Shown piece after piece: positions 1 to 7,365 of a DNA stretch of 42,665 nucleotides. The stretch spans positions 1-42,665 of the IMG/VR virus record IMGVR_UViG_3300042341_000346. The stretch is one strand, 5' to 3'. Made by a program: the position numbers and the translations under genes. The DNA comes from a virus. The notes beneath the pieces are model-generated. The model saw nothing but the letters and a program-made list of their open reading frames with translations, was not told where the DNA came from and made no database searches. Within the stretch, counting starts at the first letter, position 1, and each line of letters opens with the position of its first letter.

Positions 1-127
1 TAGTAGCGACGACGACCGAGGTTCCATTTAGAATTTGAGTAGGTTGCTGCTACGATCTTGCGTCGTTTGTCAGCATATTCACGGGACCTGCGACCGCTAT
101 CTTTCATGGGGTCAATGGCAGGAAACA
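1..127. repeat. terminal overlap, left copy
   Basis: These 127 bases are identical to 42539-42665. The portal reading frame continues without interruption from the right end into this copy and on to about 353, so the repeat marks circular closure of the sequence. The length equals a common maximum assembler k-mer (127), so it is more likely an assembly overlap than a biological terminal repeat. The unit genome is 42,538 bp. Confidence 0.95.
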
Positions 128-353
128 CGTTATTCGGGCGTACCGAAGCGGCTCGCATAGCCATATTGTCTACGGCTTCAGCAATAAGTGCTGGTGTTAG
201 GGGTGGAAGATTTGGTTCTTTGTCAATATCGGGCATAGGAAGAATCCAGTCGCCGTCATAACGATCAAGAATATCCTTCATACGGTTAAGTACAGGACCT
301 TGCATTGTTTGCAAGTCCTTTACTATGCGTGTTATTTCATCGAATGATCTCAA
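1..353 (-). CDS. portal protein, N-terminal part (continues at 42538)
   Basis: This is the 5' end of the portal gene whose bulk lies at 41044-42538. Reading the minus strand leftward from 353 and across the circle junction gives one open frame of 615 residues, 82 more than the part visible at the right end alone. The start is a TTG at 351-353 that overlaps the terminase stop codon (TTGA). An AGGAG ribosome binding site sits about 8 nt upstream, inside the terminase 3' end. The added N-terminus begins LRSFDEITRIVKDLQTMQ and includes DILDRYDGDWILP. The portal is the dodecameric ring through which DNA is packaged and ejected. The family call rests on position directly after terminase, length, and recognisable portal-like sequence. 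Confidence 0.8.
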   Translation of the reverse strand, partial: MRSFDEITRIVKDLQTMQGPVLNRMKDILDRYDGDWILPMPDIDKEPNLPPLTPALIAEAVDNMAMRAASVRPNNVFPAIDPMKDSGRRSREYADKRRKIVAATYSNSKWNLGRRRY

Positions 354-2107
354 ACTTTTGCTCCTAGTGGAATTACTAACCCTGTTCTGGTACCTGACCA
401 GGGTATTCCTTTGACTCTCCACGTTTCACTCGTATTAGTTTCTATGGGTTGTTTCCATCTTTGTCGCCAAAGAATCCATACAAACCATAGTGCCATTACT
501 CTGTCTTGCCTAAGTTTACTACCTCTAGCACCTGGCCTCCATGCCTTTAGTTGCCTACATAGTTCCCCTATTTCAGTTCTAGTATAGTCATCTCCCGCCC
601 ATGGTAACACAATTTCTTGTCGCATGAATGACTCGCACATAGATGCTACACCTACTGACTCATCATATTTGTTCCAGCCAGTAATATGTTCGCGCATTGC
701 GAACCCGTAGTGTTGCTGCATTTCTAGCAATCTTTCATCTCTTGCTAGGCCGGCTTGGAAGTTTTTAGTTTCGATTACTACGTCTGTTACTCGTCCTGTT
801 AGGTTACAGGACTGAATGACGCTATCTAATGCTTGCATAATCTGTTCGTTGCGTCGGAATCCTACATCTTCACGGATGCGTCGGACAATAAGTTTTCCTT
901 CAGGGCTCACTTCGCAGGCAATCACACAGTTTTGTGACCCTAATGCAGGGTCTAAACCTACATAAACAATGTTGTCGGTAGGTATTTCATGCTTTAACGA
1001 GATTAGAGGGTTTAAACATTCGTCAACCATCTCATCTGTAAAGGTTCGGTTGCTGTTTGATGACCCTGGGGATTGCATATAGTTGCGATCCCAAGCTTCT
1101 TGACCTACTTTGCGTCGCTGACGGTCCAACATGTCTAGTGTGTAGCGTTCAGGCCATAGTGGTTTCTGTTCACCACTCTCAAAATCGGTGATGATTGCCT
1201 TAAACTTGATGACTTTGAGGATGCCCTGTAAGTCTGTGTCGTCGGCTAGGCGACTGTAGATGTCATCTTCACCCACACGAGTGCCAGCAATAGTAGTAAT
1301 ACCGTGTTCGCCTGGGCGTGTGAGTGCGTCCTGACGAAACCAGTCCTCAATCTTGTTGGTTTGCGTATATGTTTTGACAGATTGAATGTCGTCAACATGA
1401 AGATGGTCGGTACGAGTTGAAACGATTGATGATCCAACACCAAGAGCCATCATCGTATAGTCACGCTCATCATGATGTGACTTCTTGTAGACGTTAAAGT
1501 GGTCTGCACCCCACGGTTGAGCCACTTTGCCTTGCCCTAAACCTACTGGTGGACGGAAAGGACCCCATCGTTCCACATATTTAGGGAACGGACCGCCTGG
1601 TTCCATACGGTTCTTGATACGACCGATGATCTTTCGGGCGATTGATTGGTTTTCTGAAGCTACTGTCTGCCTACGGTTGGGATGTAACGCAACCATTTCG
1701 GACACATAGTTTTCATATGTGGTCGTTTTACCATGTTCCGGTGGCCAGAGTGCCATAAGAATATTACCTGGTGGTAGATTCTCTAGTTCTTGTAGGAATA
1801 TGAGTTGGAACCACGCATATTCCATATCAAAGTATTCTTTGGCAAAAGAAGCGTGAGTACCGTTGTACTCACCTTCTTCTTGTGCCTCGTTTGCACGGAT
1901 ACGGTCTACTTCGGCAGCAAACTTCTTATCTCGCTTACGCCACTGGCGGTATGCCTCGTATCCGACACCAACTATTTTTAAAGCTTCTTGTAGCGGAACT
2001 TGTGCTTGCGTTAATTGCAAAAACTGTTGCTGTCGCTGTACTGCACGCGAGTGATGTGCGTTAGCGGCTAAAGCTTTTTTGATGGTTGGTTCATTCAGGT
2101 GTTTCAA
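350..2107 (-). CDS. terL: terminase large subunit with N-terminal HTH
   Basis: This is the ATPase/nuclease motor that packages DNA through the portal. The protein has 585 residues. The ATPase domain has a Walker A-like WPPEHGKT at about residues 121-128, a Walker B LHVDD at 236-240 and a coupling motif TTIAGTR at 271-277. The nuclease domain begins with VGLDPA (Asp386), followed by a DVVIETK strand and a late Asp in RQDRVMAL. Residues 38-70 (LQEALKIVGVGYEAYRQW and following) look like the helix-turn-helix of small terminase subunits fused to the large one, and no separate small subunit was found. The start appears to be TTG (AAACACCTG follows), overlapping the end of the 54-aa gene upstream by 17 nt. 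The gene is followed directly by portal. Confidence 0.93.
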   Translation of the reverse strand: MKHLNEPTIKKALAANAHHSRAVQRQQQFLQLTQAQVPLQEALKIVGVGYEAYRQWRKRDKKFAAEVDRIRANEAQEEGEYNGTHASFAKEYFDMEYAWFQLIFLQELENLPPGNILMALWPPEHGKTTTYENYVSEMVALHPNRRQTVASENQSIARKIIGRIKNRMEPGGPFPKYVERWGPFRPPVGLGQGKVAQPWGADHFNVYKKSHHDERDYTMMALGVGSSIVSTRTDHLHVDDIQSVKTYTQTNKIEDWFRQDALTRPGEHGITTIAGTRVGEDDIYSRLADDTDLQGILKVIKFKAIITDFESGEQKPLWPERYTLDMLDRQRRKVGQEAWDRNYMQSPGSSNSNRTFTDEMVDECLNPLISLKHEIPTDNIVYVGLDPALGSQNCVIACEVSPEGKLIVRRIREDVGFRRNEQIMQALDSVIQSCNLTGRVTDVVIETKNFQAGLARDERLLEMQQHYGFAMREHITGWNKYDESVGVASMCESFMRQEIVLPWAGDDYTRTEIGELCRQLKAWRPGARGSKLRQDRVMALWFVWILWRQRWKQPIETNTSETWRVKGIPWSGTRTGLVIPLGAKV

Positions 2108-2255
2108 TATTTTCCACTACGTCAGTATTGGCGGTTTCTTCCGCTGGTACTAACTGTTGTAGAACTGTCTGCAAGATTGCGATCTGCTGTGCTTGCATAG
2201 CAATTTGTGTTGATAGGTTTTCGATGACTTTGTTGAAGTCGATCTGGTTATTCAT
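2091..2255 (-). CDS. 54-aa coiled-coil mini-protein
   Basis: This short gene starts at ATG 2253-2255 behind a strong AGGAGG ribosome binding site, which overlaps the stop codon of the gene upstream. The product begins MNNQIDFNKVIENLSTQI, is Gln-rich and helical in its middle (AMQAQQIAILQTVLQQL), and ends in an acidic tail. Its heptad-like pattern of I/L residues suggests a coiled coil. It overlaps the terminase start by 17 nt, consistent with translational coupling. No family is recognised. Its place between a tail-assembly-like protein and terminase suggests a morphogenesis or packaging accessory, but that is inference. Confidence 0.75.
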   Translation of the reverse strand: MNNQIDFNKVIENLSTQIAMQAQQIAILQTVLQQLVPAEETANTDVVENIETPE

Positions 2256-2264
2256 TTTGCCCTC

Positions 2265-2507
2265 CTAGGGTATTTGTGGAAATACTGGTGTTAAATCAGA
2301 TGGTTCGTATGTAGCCATAAAGTCTCTTAACTCTTGACGATATGCAGACCATGCTTCTTTATCAACTATAACATCAGACAGTTGACTAAAGTCGGATTGC
2401 ACCAAAAGCGCATTACGATATTGTCGTACCAAATCAATTTTTTGTTCGTCTGAATATGTTGTGCAAAAATCGTTATACATTGGCAATTGGTTAAAATCTA
2501 TTAACAT
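2265..2507 (-). CDS. tail assembly chaperone-like protein
   Basis: The 80-residue product has the pattern WSAYRQELRDFMATYE followed by PVFPQIP. This resembles the C-terminal motif of XkdW/phage tail assembly chaperone-like proteins that lie next to fibre genes, typically W..YRQ.LRD then a proline-rich WP..P end. The start ATG has a GAGGG ribosome binding site 6-7 nt upstream. It lies directly downstream of the collar-domain fibre gene, the usual place for such a chaperone. The likely role is to help fold or attach the fibre. The family call comes from motif recall, not a search. Confidence 0.6.
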   Translation of the reverse strand: MLIDFNQLPMYNDFCTTYSDEQKIDLVRQYRNALLVQSDFSQLSDVIVDKEAWSAYRQELRDFMATYEPSDLTPVFPQIP

Positions 2508-2515
2508 GTTCCCTC

Positions 2516-4228
2516 TTATGTTTTGATGATGTAATTAAGAACTATATATGGTTGAAGGTTGTTATGTGCGCTACCGCTACCAGCATTTTGGTTGGTTGCT
2601 GTCGTAGCAATGTTGGTCGGAGTTTGGTTGTTGACCGTAATACCAGTCGTATTGCTGTTGACGTTTGGTGTGCTAGGAAAACTGCCAGTATTGGTTGACG
2701 TGTTAGCAGCAGAAACAAACGCAGTTGAGTAAAATAATGTCCATTGATTAAAGCTGTGTATGTGACCAGGGTCAGTAATTGTGTGAGTGTGAGCATTTTG
2801 AGTATGGTTGTGACTATCTTGCGTGTGAGTGTGAACAGGCATTTCTGCGCTAGTCAAAGTATGAGTCTTAGCACCACCCGTTTCACCCATACTGTCAAAC
2901 GAAACATCGGCAGAATCACGGCCAACAGGAACTTTACCTTTTAAGTTAGGAACATTGAACGTTGTAGAACCATCACCAACACCATAAGTAGTGCTAATTA
3001 CAGCAAACAAGGCCGCATAAGTAGTACGACTGACAGCAGTACCATCGCACAACAACCAAGATGTAGGAGCAGTAGTAGTCGCCCACATATTAATAACACC
3101 CGCAGGCACAAAACCTGCGTAAGAAGTATCAACAGCAATAGTTGCAGAAGATCCTTCAGATGGTGTATGTGTTACTGCAATACCTGTACTAGCAGTAACA
3201 CCTGACATATAGTTGCCTGTAGTATCAGTTCCAAGTGCAATTGATCCACTAAGCGCAATAGTACCATCTGCATTAGGTAATAATATAGTTCTATCAGCAG
3301 TAGGGTCTACACAATAAAGATACGTTTGGTTAGTATCAGTTGTTGCGCCTTCAAAATAAATACCGTGGGTATTAGGTAAAAGAATACCATGAATAACAGG
3401 TGTTTGACCAGTTGCTGTAATAGTTGGACCGTTAATGATTGGTGTAGTTAAAGTTTTGTTAGTTAAAGTATCTGTCGTATTTCTACCAACTAGTGTGTCA
3501 GAAACATTAGGGATTAATGTTGTTGAATCAATCCAGTTAGTACCATCAAAATAAAGAGTTGATCCTGTAGCTGGTGTTGTAATAACAACATCCGTAAGGT
3601 CATCCAACACAATAGAACCAACAGAACCTGTAGCACCAGTTGCTCCCGTAGCACCTGTGGCTCCTGTGGCTCCTGTAGCGCCAGTTGGACCAGCAGGTCC
3701 TGTTGGTCCAACATCTCCTTGGATACCTTGGATACCTTGGATCCCCTGAATACCTTGTGCACCTGTAGCACCCGTAGCACCGGTCAAACCAATTGGTCCT
3801 TGAGGACCAGTCGGACCAGTAGCACCAGTAAGACCAGTAGCACCTGTTAAGCCAATTGGTCCAGTAGCACCCGTAGCGCCTGTTTGTCCCGTAGGACCCG
3901 TTGGGCCAGTGGCACCAACAACACCTTCGGGGACAGTAAAGTTAAAAATTGCGGCAGAGGACGAACCCGAATTCGTCACTACTGCCGCTGTACCAGGAGC
4001 GCCAGTCGTCGTCGCCCCGACAGCGACCGTGGCAGCAGTCCCAGTAACACCCTGAATACCTTGAATTCCCTGAATACCTTGAATGCCCGTTAATCCACGG
4101 GAACCATGCTCAATAACAATGGTGGTATCGGAACCAATAACAGTAGACGAGTTACCATTAACATCACTAGTTGTATAAACAATAGTGGTGTCATCGGAAA
4201 CAGGTTTAACTACTGTCGAATCATGCAC
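2516..4228 (-). CDS. tail fibre with collagen-like repeats and collar domain
   Basis: The 570-residue fibre has three parts. Residues about 48-60 and 106-205 are Gly-X-Y collagen-like repeats ([19 protein letters not shown]), which form trimeric shafts. A beta-rich middle contains the [17 protein letters not shown]-type fibre motif. The C-terminus is a phage tail collar domain ([21 protein letters not shown], then [17 protein letters not shown]). It is followed by a histidine cluster, including [15 protein letters not shown], of the type that binds metal inside trimeric fibre tips. The start is GTG, overlapping the stop of the upstream BppU-like gene (GTGCATGA), with a GAGGCGG binding site. 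It probably recognises the host surface. Confidence 0.88.
   Translation of the reverse strand: MHDSTVVKPVSDDTTIVYTTSDVNGNSSTVIGSDTTIVIEHGSRGLTGIQGIQGIQGIQGVTGTAATVAVGATTTGAPGTAAVVTNSGSSSAAIFNFTVPEGVVGATGPTGPTGQTGATGATGPIGLTGATGLTGATGPTGPQGPIGLTGATGATGAQGIQGIQGIQGIQGDVGPTGPAGPTGATGATGATGATGATGATGSVGSIVLDDLTDVVITTPATGSTLYFDGTNWIDSTTLIPNVSDTLVGRNTTDTLTNKTLTTPIINGPTITATGQTPVIHGILLPNTHGIYFEGATTDTNQTYLYCVDPTADRTILLPNADGTIALSGSIALGTDTTGNYMSGVTASTGIAVTHTPSEGSSATIAVDTSYAGFVPAGVINMWATTTAPTSWLLCDGTAVSRTTYAALFAVISTTYGVGDGSTTFNVPNLKGKVPVGRDSADVSFDSMGETGGAKTHTLTSAEMPVHTHTQDSHNHTQNAHTHTITDPGHIHSFNQWTLFYSTAFVSAANTSTNTGSFPSTPNVNSNTTGITVNNQTPTNIATTATNQNAGSGSAHNNLQPYIVLNYIIKT
3613..3915. repeat. collagen-like Gly-X-Y coding repeats
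   Basis: This is low-complexity DNA inside the fibre gene, with runs of 9-bp units such as those encoding GlyAlaThr and GlyIleGln. A second short GIQGIQ block lies at about 4050-4087. These tracts are prone to slippage and can vary in copy number between relatives. Confidence 0.85.
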
Positions 4229-4565
4229 GACTAATATCCGCCTCTACTTCGGCTTCACCCTCAAACCGAGTATGGACACTACCGTCAGAATATGTTCGTT
4301 GCACATCATAAAAATAGACACCTACAGCAAGAGCAGCAGTCTGGGTAGCGGTCAAACTAAACTCCCAGGAACCCTGAGCAGCATTAATAATAGTTGTTGT
4401 AAAAGTAGCTACAACTGTGGCCGACTCAGAATCGGAACGGATCTGAATTAGAAACGTATTGCCTGTAAGATTAGAAAGAGTACCGTCATCATCATATTCG
4501 GTAACGGTATGCGTATAGGTATCACCACGACGGATACGAATCTTTCTTTTCGGGACACGAGCCAT
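4221..4565 (-). CDS. BppU-like baseplate/fibre-associated protein
   Basis: The 114-residue protein opens with a basic stretch ([17 protein letters not shown]). It then follows a familiar phage pattern: IRRGDTY, a [11 protein letters not shown] turn, FLIQIRS, then [18 protein letters not shown] and [13 protein letters not shown]. This resembles the N-terminal domain of baseplate upper (BppU-like) proteins, which hold fibres on the virion. It precedes and overlaps the collar-domain fibre, fitting a connector role. The start is ATG, and the ribosome binding site is moderate (AGGT). Confidence 0.6.
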   Translation of the reverse strand: MARVPKRKIRIRRGDTYTHTVTEYDDDGTLSNLTGNTFLIQIRSDSESATVVATFTTTIINAAQGSWEFSLTATQTAALAVGVYFYDVQRTYSDGSVHTRFEGEAEVEADISRA

Positions 4566-4571
4566 AGCTAC

Positions 4572-4775
4572 CTAACTTTCAAATCGATCCCCACACCACG
4601 GACAATATATCACACCAAGAACACAATCCATCAACCTAGCATGAACCTCAGCGGAGTCAGCGTCATGTTCCCGTTTACTCCGTTTAAATGTAAAGGGCGA
4701 AGCCCATCTCCCTTCAAGATACGCAACCAAACATATATCTTCAAAAATGATGGCAGAAGAAGTGGAAGATGACAT
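4572..4775 (-). CDS. 67-aa Cys-motif protein, first gene of the leftward late block
   Basis: The frame is open from 4853, but ATG 4773-4775 is chosen because it has an AGGGG site just upstream and the coding pattern starts there (MSSSTSSAIIFEDICLVAYL). The end carries VIYCPWCGDRFES, a CxxC knuckle that could bind zinc, preceded by KREHDADSAEVHARL. No family is recognised with confidence. It is the outermost gene of the leftward block, facing the large non-coding region. Confidence 0.55.
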   Translation of the reverse strand: MSSSTSSAIIFEDICLVAYLEGRWASPFTFKRSKREHDADSAEVHARLMDCVLGVIYCPWCGDRFES

Positions 4776-4889
4776 ACCCCTATGATACCATCTCCCACAG
4801 GAAGCGTCTCTAAAGAAATTTTTTTGTAGATGCACCATACAGCTTACGCTCACAACTGATCACCGACAAGAAGCAGAAGAGGCTTCTAA

Positions 4890-5045
4890 CAGACCCGCCC
4901 CCTTGCACGGGGACAGAGGATGACACACCGAAAGGTGGGTAGACCTTCGCACTTGATGCGAGGGAGCAGCGTCCAAACGTCACAAATGAATCTGGTTCTC
5001 CGTCCTGCAACACCGGCCACCACAACAGATATGTTGAAACGGTGG
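4890..5045 (+). ncRNA. candidate structured RNA
   Basis: Several helices follow each other. CCCC/GGGG closes at 4899-4912. CACC-GAAA-GGTG, a GNRA tetraloop on the plus strand, lies at 4926-4937. An 8-bp stem CCTTCGCA/TGCGAGGG with a 5-nt loop lies at 4944-4964. A nested pair lies at 5011-5044: outer CACCG/CGGTG and inner CAACA/TGTTG. The GAAA loop favours plus-strand transcription. No known RNA family is recognised and no promoter or terminator was identified, so the RNA is only a hypothesis. Confidence 0.3.
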
Positions 5046-5213
5046 GGGGATAAACCCACAACCCACTCCTCCAGGCTTTTAAATAAGTAAACAATGTCAC
5101 TGTCACAGAAATACCAAAATAGACAGGACGATTATATATGTGACGGGGTGCTGGCACATCGGTGAATGAGATTCCTATCTACTCTACTTAGCCTTTCCCG
5201 TCTGCTCGTCAGC

Positions 5214-5263
5214 GACCCACGTTGTGGGTCACTTCCTCACCGACCCCCCTGGGGGCATCGGTG
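5214..5263. repeat. two adjacent perfect hairpins
   Basis: GACCCAC-GTT-GTGGGTC lies at 5214-5230. It is followed by CACCGA-CCCCC/GGGGG-TCGGTG at 5238-5263. No T-tract follows either one, so they do not look like intrinsic terminators. Confidence 0.7.
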
Positions 5264-5593
5264 GTAACACCCATCGGCGACGACCACGCCTAACAACGCC
5301 GTCAAGCAAGCGCCGACCACGTTGACACCACCCCGTCGGCTTCGGCGCAAGGTCAACCACCACCGTACCAGCATCACACAGCACACGACTGTCTGTTGGT
5401 GGTGTGTGAGCAGGTGTGTTGTGTTTGCTTTACTTGTTGTCTGTACGCTTGTCTGTGTGGTGGTTGTACCCTGTTTGGGGGCGGTCTGAGCCGAGGTCTC
5501 AGACACTGCGGTCGGAGCCCCAAAGGGCGGGTCTCCGCCACGAGGGCAAGGTCAAGGGACAGGTCAAGTGCGCGGGACACCCGCACCCGTCAC

Positions 5594-5609
5594 GCTCGCT
5601 GAGGCGAGC
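5594..5609. repeat. hairpin GCTCGC/GCGAGC
   Basis: A perfect 6-bp stem with loop TGAG lies in the hairpin-rich non-coding region. A weaker CGGAG...CTCCG stem containing CCC-AAA-GGG lies just upstream at about 5514-5538. Confidence 0.6.
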
Positions 5610-5654
5610 CTTTCCTTCAAACCCTAGATCTTCGTTCGTACCTCACTCAATACA

Positions 5655-5676
5655 AGATCAAAACCAGATCAAAACC
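5655..5676. repeat. tandem 11-bp direct repeat
   Basis: AGATCAAAACC occurs twice in perfect tandem (5655-5665 and 5666-5676), about 80 bp before the 8-bp iteron array. This fits a protein-binding site within an origin or operator. Confidence 0.8.
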
Positions 5677-5756
5677 TTTTGCCTGTGTCTTGTGTGCGGT
5701 ATTGCCACAGTTCGCAGGCTCACTATGCCAAACCCCACACGACACCGACAAATATC

Positions 5757-5797
5757 AACCGATTAACCGATAAACCGATTAACCGATATTACCGATT
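5757..5797. repeat. iteron array, AACCGATW x4 plus one variant
   Basis: Four consecutive 8-bp units read AACCGATT, AACCGATA, AACCGATT and AACCGATA (5757-5788). A fifth, TACCGATT, follows at 5790-5797 after a 1-bp slip. The alternating final base gives a 16-bp higher-order period. Tandem short iterons of this kind bind initiator or partition proteins. The ParB-like protein and several small early proteins are candidate ligands. Confidence 0.85.
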
Positions 5798-5832
5798 CGC
5801 CCGTGACCAGCGCAATATACAAGGACACCATC

Positions 5833-5875
5833 GACCCCCAAGTGCGGGGTCAATGTTGTCCTGAGGCTACGCCTC
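5833..5875. repeat. two hairpins after the iterons
   Basis: GACCCC/GGGGTC (5833-5851) is enclosed in an imperfect outer pair GGACA...TTGTCC. It is followed by GAGGC-TAC-GCCTC at 5863-5875. Confidence 0.65.
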
Positions 5876-5976
5876 GCGCTTCTGATGCTGTGGTACGGTG
5901 CCCAAGAGTGTAGCGACGGCTGTCTCCTCGTGTCAAATCGTGTAAAGGTCGGGAGGGCACCGACCGCCACGATTAT

Positions 5977-6037
5977 ACATTTTTTGTAAAAACTTTTTGA
6001 CGGTAGGGCGTTTGTCAAAAACTTTTGAAAAAAATGT
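5977..6037. repeat. AT-rich long inverted repeat
   Basis: The left arm 5977-6001 (ACATTTTTTGTAAAA...TTTTTGAC) and the right arm 6014-6037 (GTCAAAAAC...AAATGT) are reverse complements with only a few mismatches, around a 12-nt centre. The element is almost pure A/T apart from its GTCA ends. It could act as a DNA-unwinding element next to the iterons, or as a transcription stop in either direction. Confidence 0.7.
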
Positions 6038-6045
6038 GACACTCG

Positions 6046-6087
6046 TTTTTTTCACGGCGGAGCTTCGCTCTCCCGCCGCAAAAAAAA
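6046..6087. repeat. GC stem extended by T7/A8 tracts
   Basis: The order is T7 (6046-6052), CGGCGG (6055-6060), an inner AGC-TTC-GCT, CCGCCG (6073-6078) and A8 (6080-6087). The A and T tracts can pair and lengthen the stem. Their order, T before and A after on both strands, is the reverse of what a single intrinsic terminator needs downstream, so cruciform or RNA-stability roles are as likely. Confidence 0.65.
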
Positions 6088-6148
6088 TGCTGGAACTGGT
6101 TCTCGCTATTTACACAGGGAGTTTCTTGAGTCTTTTAGGGATGGGCAA

Positions 6149-6169
6149 CCCGTACCACCGAGGTGCGGG
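6149..6169 (+). promoter_or_regulatory. leader stem-loop before the first early ORF
   Basis: CCCGTACC and GGTGCGGG form an 8-bp stem with one G-T wobble and the 5-nt loop ACCGA. It ends 7 nt before the AAAGGAG ribosome binding site of the mini-ORF at 6188. An 11-codon frame (ATG 6141 to TGA 6173) spans it. The position suits translational or transcriptional control of the early block. Confidence 0.45.
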
Positions 6170-6187
6170 ATGACTAAAGGAGTTCAA

Positions 6188-6280
6188 ATGATATTACTTT
6201 TCTTTTTCTTTTCTTTTTTTTCTTTTTTTCTAATTTATGTAATGTTCAATCAACTATCAACACTAAGGAGTTCACGATGA
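6188..6280 (+). CDS. 30-aa Phe-rich hydrophobic mini-protein
   Basis: ATG 6188 has an excellent AAAGGAG site at 6176-6182. The product starts MILLFFFFSFFSFF, continues with LIYVMF and ends in a polar basic tail (NQLSTLRSSR). This is the layout of a single membrane helix with a cytoplasmic basic end. Its TGA overlaps the ATG of the next gene (ATGA), so the two are probably translationally coupled. The alternative is a non-coding pyrimidine tract or a leader peptide that only controls translation of the next gene. Nine phenylalanines in 30 residues is extreme. No family is known. Confidence 0.5.
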   Translation: MILLFFFFSFFSFFLIYVMFNQLSTLRSSR

Positions 6281-6555
6281 ATACGGAATTGGCAGTAAAC
6301 GACTTCGCGTTACTTGACTATCTCTTGAGTAGTCAAGGCGTTGTAAGTCAGTCAGCAGAAGATGAGTTCTTTGACTCAATCGCAGATGAACCCGAGGTAA
6401 TGACTAGCGTTGCTGGTTACTGCCTGTATACAACTGTTTACATCTATCCTAACGGTTTCACGACAACCAAGGTTCAGAGAATGTTCACGACTCACGGTTT
6501 AGACCGAACAGTCACCATCTACATCAACAACAACGGAAAGCGAGTTCAATCATGA
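6277..6555 (+). CDS. 92-aa hypothetical early protein
   Basis: This is the first sizeable early gene, with an AAGGAG site about 6 nt before ATG. The product is acidic at its N-terminus (LLDYLLSSQG, EDEFFDSIADEPE) and has beta-like strands later (YCLYTTVYIYPNGFTTTKVQ, RTVTIYINNNG). Its stop overlaps the next start (ATGA), so it forms a coupled pair with the 267-aa gene. Codon choice favours C-ending codons, unlike genes after 7.5 kb. No family is recognised. Early proteins here may be replication or host-takeover factors. Confidence 0.75.
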   Translation: MNTELAVNDFALLDYLLSSQGVVSQSAEDEFFDSIADEPEVMTSVAGYCLYTTVYIYPNGFTTTKVQRMFTTHGLDRTVTIYINNNGKRVQS

Positions 6556-7355
6556 AAACCATCAAGCAAGTTGACAAACAAACAGGAGAGATCATGAGTC
6601 AAGTCATAACCGAAAACCCCACGGGGCTCAACGCAGATACAGGTGAGCGCACCTTTGCCTCGCTTGATAACGCAATGAGCATTGTTACTCACTACATGGG
6701 CGAACATATGGAAGTCACGACCCCACGAATGCTTGCAGAAATGATTCTGCAGTCCAGCGTCGCTCGTGGCGTACGACCCACATATTCCTCAACAGACTTG
6801 GATAACAAGACTGACTATGTAGCAGACAACATAACCAACCTAGTTCGTGGTTGGTTCAAAACAAACGAGAACCTAATCGGTGTCGGTGTGTATAACACCC
6901 AGTGGTTCGGTCTAACAACAAACGGTGACCAGTCTGACTTGACTGCTGACCGTGTGTGCATCGTTGAAGCGCCAGTAGATACGGTGATGCGTAAGAAGTT
7001 CGGTAACTTCGTTATGTTGCGGTTCAAGGCTGACGGTGGCAAACTCGTCAATCCGAGAACCAAAGCGGAGACCAACTTCACTTACCCCACTAGCACTGGT
7101 GCAGACGGGCGAGTGTGGTTCACATCGGATCTGATGCCAGCCCAGTGTCTTGACGGAATCATCACAAAATTCAACAGACTTGAAGAAGCCAAGTTCGCTT
7201 TACAGGAACTTGCTGGTGCGCTTTACACACTCAAGCGAGCGTCTGCTGAGCAAAACACTGCTGATGTTCCATCGGAATGGGAAGCAGAGTTGGTCAAAAT
7301 TGACAAGGCTGAAAAAGCGTTAGCAACAGCCAAGTTGGTAGAACCAGCGATGTGA
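6552..7355 (+). CDS. 267-aa hypothetical early protein
   Basis: The start overlaps the previous stop (ATGA). The product is soluble and mixed alpha/beta: helical at the N-terminus (FASLDNAMSIVTHYMGEHM), with a central NENLIGVGVYNTQWFGLT segment, and ending in a long charged helix (KIDKAEKALATAKLVEP). There is no nuclease, helicase or HTH motif that I can identify. It is the largest early gene beside the presumed origin and shares the C-ending codon preference of its upstream partner. A strong hairpin follows its stop, so these two genes plus the mini-ORF look like one transcription unit. An origin-binding or early regulatory role is possible but unsupported. Confidence 0.75.
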   Translation: MKTIKQVDKQTGEIMSQVITENPTGLNADTGERTFASLDNAMSIVTHYMGEHMEVTTPRMLAEMILQSSVARGVRPTYSSTDLDNKTDYVADNITNLVRGWFKTNENLIGVGVYNTQWFGLTTNGDQSDLTADRVCIVEAPVDTVMRKKFGNFVMLRFKADGGKLVNPRTKAETNFTYPTSTGADGRVWFTSDLMPAQCLDGIITKFNRLEEAKFALQELAGALYTLKRASAEQNTADVPSEWEAELVKIDKAEKALATAKLVEPAM

Positions 7356-7365
7356 CAGTCGGTGG

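Larger units (their letters stand above)
4776..6187. other. hairpin-rich non-coding region between divergent gene blocks
   Basis: This stretch of about 1.4 kb separates the leftward late block from the rightward early block. Open frames exist, but none has a ribosome binding site and a protein-like sequence together. Base composition is visibly more GC-rich than the flanks in 4880-5630 and turns AT-rich after 5960. It contains many perfect inverted repeats, two families of short tandem repeats and two long palindromic elements, listed separately. The combination suggests a replication or partition origin, a structured RNA, or both. No confident sigma-70-type promoter was found in it. Confidence 0.75.

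Noticed and set aside
1-127. Ends as a true phage direct terminal repeat
   Set aside because: The copy splits the portal gene and has exactly the length of a common assembler k-mer, so an assembly overlap is more likely.
4810-5157. Minus-strand 115-codon open frame in the non-coding gap
   Set aside because: The GTG start has no ribosome binding site, the protein is compositionally odd, and the DNA is filled with hairpins that explain its conservation better.
5237-5766. Overlapping open frames on both strands in the GC-rich part of the gap
   Set aside because: They are low-complexity Cys/Arg/Val-rich translations without binding sites and conflict with one another.
5757-5797. Iteron array as a CRISPR array
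   Set aside because: Units are 8 bp with no spacers. The collagen-coding repeats at 3613-3915 were rejected for the same reason.
6046-6087. GC stem as an ordinary intrinsic terminator
   Set aside because: T-tract and A-tract are on the wrong sides for termination in either direction.
4776-6276. tRNA genes
   Set aside because: A GAGTTCAAAT sequence at about 6180 resembles a T-loop, but no acceptor or anticodon stem surrounds it. No tRNA was seen elsewhere by eye.
6188-6280. Phe-rich ORF as a pheL-type amino acid attenuator
   Set aside because: There is no biosynthetic gene downstream and no alternative terminator/antiterminator pair was seen.
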